Positions 57,710 to 64,000 of a stretch of DNA of 64,000 nt are shown one piece after another; positions within the stretch are counted from its first letter, which is position 1; every line of letters starts with the position of its first letter. The position numbers were made by a program, and so were the translations under genes. The notes below the pieces were generated by a model. It ran no database searches, was not told the DNA's origin, and saw only the letters and a list, made by a program, of their open reading frames with translations. The DNA is from Synechococcus sp. Cruz-7E5 (GTDB lineage Bacteria > Cyanobacteriota > Cyanobacteriia > PCC-6307 > Cyanobiaceae): assembly GCF_024345995.1 (NCBI RefSeq), contig NZ_JAGQCE010000003.1, positions 1 through 64,000 of the forward strand, in the 5' to 3' direction.

Positions 57710-59785
57710 GTGGCCCGCGCCTATCCCTTGGACCGCGTCAGAAATATCGGCATTGCTGCCCATATCGACGCGGGCAAGACCACCACGACCGAACGGATCC
57801 TGTTTTATTCAGGTGTCGTTCACAAAATGGGCGAGGTGCACGATGGCGCCGCAGTGACCGACTGGATGGAGCAGGAGCGCGAACGCGGCATCACCATCAC
57901 GGCTGCGGCCATCTCCACCAGCTGGAAGGATCACCGCATCAACATCATCGACACCCCCGGGCACGTCGATTTCACCATTGAGGTGGAGCGCTCGATGCGT
58001 GTGCTTGACGGAGTCGTGGCCGTCTTCTGCGCAGTGGGTGGTGTGCAACCCCAGTCGGAAACGGTGTGGCGCCAGGCCGATCGCTACAACGTGCCTCGGA
58101 TCGTGTTCGTCAACAAGATGGACCGCACCGGCGCCAATTTCCTCAAGGTCTACGACCAGATCAAGGATCGCCTCAAGGCCAATGCCGTTCCGCTGCAGTT
58201 GCCGATCGGCGCTGAAGGGGAACTCAAGGGAATCATTGACTTGGTACGGGAGAAGGCGATTCTCTACACCAATGATCTCGGCACCGACATCGTCGAGGGC
58301 GAGATTCCTGACAACATGAAGGAAGAGTCCGCCGAGTGGCGCGGCAAGTTGATGGAATCGGTTGCCGAAACCGATGAAGAGCTGCTGGAAGCTTTCCTGG
58401 AAAACGGTGAACTCACCCAGGAACAGCTGATCAAGGGCATTCGCATCGGTGTGGTCAAGCACGGTCTTGTGCCGATGCTCTGTGGCTCGGCCTTCAAGAA
58501 CAAGGGCGTCCAGCTGGTTCTGGACGCCGTGGTCGACTACCTGCCTGCCCCGGTGGACGTGCCACCGATCACGGGTCTGCTGCCCGACGGAACCGAATCG
58601 AATCGTGCCTGCGACGACAACGCCCCCTTCAGCGCCCTGGCGTTCAAGGTCATGGCCGACCCCTACGGCAAGCTCACCTTCGTGCGCATGTACTCCGGGG
58701 TACTGAAGAAGGGCAGCTACGTGCTCAACAGCACCAAAGACAAGAAAGAGCGCATCTCCCGCCTGATCCTGCTCAAAGCCGACGACCGCGAGGAGGTGGA
58801 CGAGCTGCGTGCCGGTGATCTTGGAGCGGTGCTCGGCCTCAAGGACACCACCACCGGCGACACGCTCTGCGTGGAAAGCGACCCGATCATTCTGGAATCC
58901 CTGTTCATTCCTGAACCGGTGATCTCGGTGGCGGTGGAGCCTAAGACCAAGGGCGATATGGAGAAACTCTCCAAAGCTCTTCAATCTCTTTCAGAAGAGG
59001 ACCCCACCTTCCGGGTGTCCACCGATCCCGAAACCAGCCAGACCGTGATCGCCGGCATGGGCGAGCTGCACCTGGAAATTCTGGTGGATCGGATGCTGCG
59101 CGAATTCAAGGTTGAAGCGAACATCGGCGCCCCCCAGGTGTCCTACCGCGAAACCATTCGCGCCAGCGCCAAAGGTGAGGGCAAGTTTGCCCGCCAAACC
59201 GGTGGCAAGGGCCAGTACGGACACGTGGTGATTGAGATGGAGCCGGGCGAACCTGGTTCCGGCTTCGAATTCGTCAACAAGATCGTTGGCGGCATCGTGC
59301 CAAAGGAATACATCGGTCCAGCCGAGAACGGCATGAAGGAAACCTGCCAGTCCGGCGTGATTGCAGGCTTCCCGATGATCGATATCAAGGTCACCATGGT
59401 CGATGGGTCCTACCACGATGTGGACTCCTCTGAAATGGCGTTCAAGATTGCCGGCTCCATGGCCTTCAAAGACGGCGTCAAGAAGTGCAATCCCGTACTT
59501 CTTGAGCCGATGATGAAGGTTGAGGTCGAGATCCCCGAGGATTACCTCGGTTCGGTCATCGGCGACCTCTCCTCCCGTCGCGGACAGGTCGAAGGGCAAT
59601 CCATCGACAACGGACAGTCTAAAGTCCAGACCAAGGTGCCTCTGGCCGAAATGTTCGGCTACGCCACTCAACTCCGATCCATGACCCAGGGTCGGGGTAT
59701 TTTCTCGATGGAGTTCAGCCATTACGAGGAAGTTCCTCGCAATGTTGCTGAAGCCATCATTGCCAAGAATCAGGGCAACTCCTGA
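57710..59785 (+). CDS. fusA: Translation elongation factor G
   Basis: The 691-residue GTPase starts (GTG at 57710) [34 protein letters not shown], with G-motifs DTPGHVDF and VNKMDRTG. The C-terminal domains include [15 protein letters not shown] and [23 protein letters not shown] segments. It drives ribosomal translocation and, with RRF, recycling. Given its place in the str cluster it is the principal EF-G. The 102-base upstream gap is AT-richer (CCCTTAAACTTGCG) and may hold an internal promoter. Confidence 0.98.
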   Translation: MARAYPLDRVRNIGIAAHIDAGKTTTTERILFYSGVVHKMGEVHDGAAVTDWMEQERERGITITAAAISTSWKDHRINIIDTPGHVDFTIEVERSMRVLDGVVAVFCAVGGVQPQSETVWRQADRYNVPRIVFVNKMDRTGANFLKVYDQIKDRLKANAVPLQLPIGAEGELKGIIDLVREKAILYTNDLGTDIVEGEIPDNMKEESAEWRGKLMESVAETDEELLEAFLENGELTQEQLIKGIRIGVVKHGLVPMLCGSAFKNKGVQLVLDAVVDYLPAPVDVPPITGLLPDGTESNRACDDNAPFSALAFKVMADPYGKLTFVRMYSGVLKKGSYVLNSTKDKKERISRLILLKADDREEVDELRAGDLGAVLGLKDTTTGDTLCVESDPIILESLFIPEPVISVAVEPKTKGDMEKLSKALQSLSEEDPTFRVSTDPETSQTVIAGMGELHLEILVDRMLREFKVEANIGAPQVSYRETIRASAKGEGKFARQTGGKGQYGHVVIEMEPGEPGSGFEFVNKIVGGIVPKEYIGPAENGMKETCQSGVIAGFPMIDIKVTMVDGSYHDVDSSEMAFKIAGSMAFKDGVKKCNPVLLEPMMKVEVEIPEDYLGSVIGDLSSRRGQVEGQSIDNGQSKVQTKVPLAEMFGYATQLRSMTQGRGIFSMEFSHYEEVPRNVAEAIIAKNQGNS

Positions 59786-59825
59786 TCTCTCAACCCTAAC
59801 CACAACCCCCCGATTCTTTCCTTCA

Positions 59826-61055
<1,230 letters not shown>

Positions 61056-61080
61056 GGCTGAAACGGCTGAGCTCAGCCAG

Positions 61081-61108
61081 GGGCCGATCCACCGTTGGAT
61101 CGGCCCTT
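61081..61108 (+). terminator. Perfect hairpin after tuf
   Basis: GGGCCGATCCA (61081-61091) pairs perfectly with TGGATCGGCCC (61096-61106) around a CCGT tetraloop, followed by a weak TTCGTC. The stem is strong but the T-tract is poor, so it probably reduces rather than abolishes read-through into rpsJ, or stabilises tuf mRNA. Confidence 0.6.
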
Positions 61109-61264
61109 CGTCACGCACCTCGACAAGTTGCCCCCAACCGGCCTCGGTTGTCTTCGGCGGAAATGGGCTTGGCCTCGGCCAAACACTCTCCAGCCTCCCT
61201 TCCCCCCTTCACCTGTTCTTCGGCCGCGGTCTCCACCAAGGCCTGCGTTCCCACGAGTCCTGCC

Positions 61265-61585
61265 ATGTCAGCCGCCATCGCCCAGCAGAAGATCCGCATC
61301 CGTTTAAAGGCGTTTGATCGCCGCATGCTGGACCTTTCCTGCGAAAAGATCATCGAAACGGCCGATCACACGGCCGCCACGGCCATCGGTCCGATCCCCC
61401 TGCCCACCAAGCGCAGGATTTATTGCGTGCTGCGCTCGCCCCACGTGGACAAGGATTCCCGTGAGCACTTCGAGACCCGCACCCACCGTCGCATCATCGA
61501 CATCTACAGCCCAACGGCCAAGACGATCGACGCGCTGATGAAGCTTGATCTGCCCAGTGGTGTCGACATCGAAGTGAAGCTCTGA
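61265..61585 (+). CDS. rpsJ: 30S ribosomal protein S10
   Basis: The 106-residue S10/NusE has the standard sequence [55 protein letters not shown] and [12 protein letters not shown]. It is both a ribosomal head protein and a transcription antitermination factor. ATG at 61265 matches the family start. It closes the str cluster and is followed by a classic terminator. Confidence 0.98.
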   Translation: MSAAIAQQKIRIRLKAFDRRMLDLSCEKIIETADHTAATAIGPIPLPTKRRIYCVLRSPHVDKDSREHFETRTHRRIIDIYSPTAKTIDALMKLDLPSGVDIEVKL

Positions 61586-61616
61586 GCTCCAGGCTGGCCC
61601 GACGCGACGAATTCCT

Positions 61617-61646
61617 GGGCCCACCCTCTTGGTGGGTCCTTTTTTT
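61617..61646 (+). terminator. Rho-independent terminator after rpsJ
   Basis: GGGCCCACC (61617-61625) pairs with GGTGGGTCC (61631-61639, one G-T wobble) around a 5-base loop, followed by seven T residues (61640-61646). This is the clearest intrinsic terminator in the window and marks the end of the str transcript. Confidence 0.85.
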
Positions 61647-61730
61647 CTAGACTGATTTTGCCCACCAGGCGCCTCAAGCAGCTTCGCTGACCAAACCTCC
61701 AACCACCCATTGCCGCCCCGCCGACCTTCC

Positions 61731-62402
61731 GTGAGTGATCTGGCCGTGAGGGAACTCCCACTCTTCCCCCTGCCGGATGTGGTGCTGTTCCCGCAAGAAG
61801 TTTTACCCCTGCATATTTTTGAACCCCGTTATCGCATGATGTTGCGAACGGTGCTCGAGACAGACCGTCGTTTCGGTGTGGTGCGCTGGGACCCGAATCA
61901 GCAGGAGATGGCCCAAGTGGGCTGCTGCGCTGAAATTCTTCAACACCAGACCCAGGACGATGATCGCAGCAATATCGTCACCCTCGGCCAGCAACGATTT
62001 CGCGTACTCGAAGTGGTGCGGGAAGCCCCTTTCCGTGTGGCCATGGTCAGCTGGATCGAGGACGATCCCAACACCAGCCACGACGTGCTTCAGGATCTTG
62101 GCTTACAGGTCACCCAGGCCCTGAGGGATGTGGTGGATCTGACCGGCAAACTGATCGGCAAGCCGACCACCCTTCCAGCTGATCTGCCCGATCTTCCACG
62201 CGAATTGTCCTTCTGGATCGGTTCTCACCTGGGGGGTCCCGTGGCGGACCATCAACAGGCCCTGCTGGAGCTCACCGACACCTCCGAACGCCTGCGCCAG
62301 GAATTCGCGCTGCTCGACCAGACCCGACGGCAGCTCGCGGCACGCACGGTTCTGAAGGACACCTTCAAGGACCTGGGCGAACCCAGGCAAGAACCCTCCT
62401 GA
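61731..62402 (+). CDS. LON-substrate-binding-domain protein
   Basis: The 223-residue protein starts (GTG at 61731) SDLAVRELPLFPLPDVVLFPQEVLPLHIFEPRYRMM, the signature of the N-terminal LON domain. There is no AAA+ or protease domain, so it is a stand-alone LON-domain protein as found in many cyanobacteria and plastids; function unknown, perhaps binding misfolded or specific substrates. TTG at 61710 is an alternative start. The stop overlaps the next ATG (TGATG). Confidence 0.85.
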   Translation: MSDLAVRELPLFPLPDVVLFPQEVLPLHIFEPRYRMMLRTVLETDRRFGVVRWDPNQQEMAQVGCCAEILQHQTQDDDRSNIVTLGQQRFRVLEVVREAPFRVAMVSWIEDDPNTSHDVLQDLGLQVTQALRDVVDLTGKLIGKPTTLPADLPDLPRELSFWIGSHLGGPVADHQQALLELTDTSERLRQEFALLDQTRRQLAARTVLKDTFKDLGEPRQEPS

Positions 62403-63376
62403 TGCCGCTTCCAACCTGGCTGCCGCCTCTGGCCATCGGCGCTGGAGCCGGTCTGCTCTGTCTTGGTCTGGTGCGGGAATGGCAGCGCCGTGACCGCCGC
62501 TTCCAGAGCACCGCCACCGTGGCCGAGGCCTACGACCGCTGGACCGGTGATCGTCTGCTGGAAAATCTCTGGGGTGAGCACGTGCACCTGGGGCACTACG
62601 GCACCCCCCCTGAATCACGCGATTTCCGGGCCGCCAAGGAGCAGTTCGTGCATGAGCTGGTGCACTGGTCGGGCCTGGACCGGTTGCCCCGCGGCACCCG
62701 CCTGCTCGACGTGGGTTGCGGCATCGGCGGCAGCGCCCGCATCCTGGCCCGCGACTACGGCTTCGATGTGCTCGGCATCAGCATCAGCCCAGCCCAGGTG
62801 GAGCGGGCCCGCCAGCTCACCCCAGCCGGGCTCTCGTGCCGCTTCGCGGTGATGGACGCCCTGGCGCTGGAGCTGGAGGACGCCAGTTTTCAGGCCGTCT
62901 GGAGCGTGGAAGCTGGGCCTCACATGCCTGACAAGCAGCGCTACGCCGACGAACTGCTGCGGATGCTGACGCCCGGAGGGCAGCTGGTGGTGGCCGATTG
63001 GAACCGGCGTGATCCTGCCGACGGCGAACTCAACGGTCTGGAGCGTTGGGTGATGGATCAGCTGCTGCACCAATGGGCCCATCCGGAATTCGCCTCCATC
63101 CCCTCGTTCCGCCGCAACCTCGAGGCCAGCCCCCATCGGCGGGGCGGGCTGGTGGATACCGCTGACTGGAGTGAGGCCACCCTGCCCTCCTGGATCGACT
63201 CCATCCTCGAGGGGATACGGCGTCCCGGTGCCATCCTCAGCCTTGGACCGGCAGCCGTGCTGCAGGGTCTGCGCGAAGCCCCCACAATCCTGCTGATGCA
63301 CTGGGCCTTCAGCACCGGAATGATGCGCTTCGGGGTGTTCCGCTACTGCTCCTCGGAAAGATTGGTGAGCGGGTAG
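62402..63376 (+). CDS. MPBQ/MSBQ methyltransferase (tocopherol/plastoquinone pathway)
   Basis: The 324-residue SAM methyltransferase has an N-terminal membrane helix (residues about 7-24) and the motif LLDVGCGIGGSARILARDYGF (about 101-121). Further segments VWSVEAGPHMPDKQRYADELLRML and LVVADWNRRDP match Sll0418-type 2-methyl-6-phytyl/solanesyl-benzoquinol methyltransferases. It adds the ring methyl needed for plastoquinone-9 and alpha/gamma-tocopherol. The start is coupled to the LON-domain gene. The 3' end overlaps pheA by 34 bases on the other strand. Confidence 0.9.
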   Translation: MPLPTWLPPLAIGAGAGLLCLGLVREWQRRDRRFQSTATVAEAYDRWTGDRLLENLWGEHVHLGHYGTPPESRDFRAAKEQFVHELVHWSGLDRLPRGTRLLDVGCGIGGSARILARDYGFDVLGISISPAQVERARQLTPAGLSCRFAVMDALALELEDASFQAVWSVEAGPHMPDKQRYADELLRMLTPGGQLVVADWNRRDPADGELNGLERWVMDQLLHQWAHPEFASIPSFRRNLEASPHRRGGLVDTADWSEATLPSWIDSILEGIRRPGAILSLGPAAVLQGLREAPTILLMHWAFSTGMMRFGVFRYCSSERLVSG

Positions 63377-64000
63377 TTCCCGAACAGGGCCAGGTGCTGG
63401 CAATGGCCGCGCAGGGCTTCGATCGCCTCCTCCAGCAGAGCGGGATCCGCCGGCAGCTCCAGATCGACGAAGAAGATGTACTCGCCCATCTCCCGCTTGG
63501 AAGGGCGTGACTCGATCCGGCTCATGTTCAGCTTCAGCGTCGCGAAGCAGCTCAGAGCCTCCAGCAGGGCTCCGGGGCTGTTGCTGCACAGCGAGAAAGC
63601 CAGGCTGCAGAGCGTGGCCGCATCGGCAGTCCGGCTCTCCACCTGCCGCTGCAGCATCAGGAAACGGGTGCAGTTTCCTGGCACATCGTTGATGGGGTAG
63701 GCCAGCACCTTGAGCCCATGCTCCTGGGCGGCACGGGGAGAGGCCACCGCTGCGCGGAAGCGGCTGCCGGCCACCAGCCGGGCCGCCTCGGCGGTGGAGC
63801 TGGTGGGTAGCTGCAGGGCCTCACTGAGGTGTTCGCTCAGCCAGAGGCTGCACTGGGCCAGGGCCTGGGGATGGGAGAGCACCTCACTGACCCGCTCGAT
63901 CGGCCCGGAGCCCAGCAGGGCATGGCGGATCGGCAACACCAGACCGCGACGGATGCGCAGTTCGGGATGCTCCCAGAGGCCATCGAGGCAGGCGGTCACG
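63343..64000 (-). CDS. pheA: Prephenate dehydratase, C-terminal part (cut by window edge)
   Basis: The minus-strand frame is open to the window end and encodes at least 218 residues lacking the N-terminus. It shows the dehydratase domain (IRRGLVLPIRHALLG, STAEAARLVAGS, RAAVASPRAAQEHGL and NCTRFLML) followed by an ACT regulatory domain (SNSPGALLEALSCFATLKLNMSRIESRPSK) that binds phenylalanine. It converts prephenate to phenylpyruvate. The ATG-like codon near 63999 is probably internal. Confidence 0.92.
   Translation of the reverse strand, partial: VTACLDGLWEHPELRIRRGLVLPIRHALLGSGPIERVSEVLSHPQALAQCSLWLSEHLSEALQLPTSSTAEAARLVAGSRFRAAVASPRAAQEHGLKVLAYPINDVPGNCTRFLMLQRQVESRTADAATLCSLAFSLCSNSPGALLEALSCFATLKLNMSRIESRPSKREMGEYIFFVDLELPADPALLEEAIEALRGHCQHLALFGNYPLTNLSEEQ

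Overview
This window is a GC-rich, gene-dense stretch of cyanobacterial chromosome. The gene content identifies the lineage: photosystem II D2 (psbD), Ycf3, Ycf34, RpaA, RpaB, RbcR and PedR, phytoene synthase and desaturase, ChlM, the NDH-1 subunits F, D, M, A, I, G and E, and ferredoxin-type glutamate synthase. The GC richness, short intergenic gaps, frequent GTG/TTG starts and gene order (rpaA-holB-tmk-copper ATPase-ycf3-radA-rpaB-plsX-fabH-fabD-plsC) suggest an alpha-cyanobacterium of the Synechococcus/Cyanobium group. That placement is inference from content and order; no database search was possible. No phage, insertion sequence, CRISPR array or genomic island is visible. The window is core genome from end to end.

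Layout. 1-2.5 kb: 5' end of psbD (minus strand), a UPF0367 gene, an ECF-like ABC ATPase, tRNA-Asn(GUU) and rpaA. 2.6-9.5 kb: holB, tmk and a copper P-type ATPase on the minus strand, then ycf3, radA and rpaB. 9.5-13.6 kb: a lipid operon plsX-fabH-fabD-plsC. 13.5-16.3 kb: a DUF218 protein, tsaB and ycf34, with a tRNA CCA-type nucleotidyltransferase divergent from them. 16.5-25.5 kb: an RRM RNA-binding protein, an alpha/beta hydrolase, crtB-crtP, ndhM, a DUF3172 protein, rbcR, an NnrU/Z-ISO-family protein and ndhF. 25.6-33.2 kb: ndhD, a LapA-like protein, scpA, a sugar-nucleotide transferase, metF, pedR, a small unknown ORF, a CYTH protein and nadK. 33.3-39.6 kb: a minus-strand run that reads DUF3352-sixA-gltA-ndhA-ndhI-ndhG-ndhE. 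39.7-49.6 kb: a rhodanese, hrcA, an Anbu proteasome-like peptidase, trpB, a SUI1-type factor, cysC, an AI-2E-family permease, a GT-C-like membrane protein, purE, nagA and chlM. 49.6-56.6 kb: glsF, a secreted phosphodiester-glycosidase-like protein and an IscA-like protein. 56.7-61.6 kb: the str ribosomal cluster rpsL-rpsG-fusA-tuf-rpsJ. 61.7-64 kb: a LON-domain protein, the MPBQ/MSBQ methyltransferase and the 3' part of pheA.

Functionally the window links photosynthetic electron flow (PSII, NDH-1, plastoquinone/tocopherol methylation, carotenoids, chlorophyll) with its light, clock and redox regulators (RpaA, RpaB, PedR, RbcR), carbon and nitrogen entry (gltA, glsF), fatty-acid and phospholipid initiation, and translation. 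I did not find a clearly novel multi-gene system. The most unusual signals are intergenic and structural: a long hairpin just before cysC, imperfect palindromes in the radA/rpaB and glsF/DUF2233 divergent gaps, an Ala/Gly/Ser repeat in an extended PlsX N-terminus, a stand-alone Anbu peptidase, and several convergent genes whose 3' coding ends overlap.
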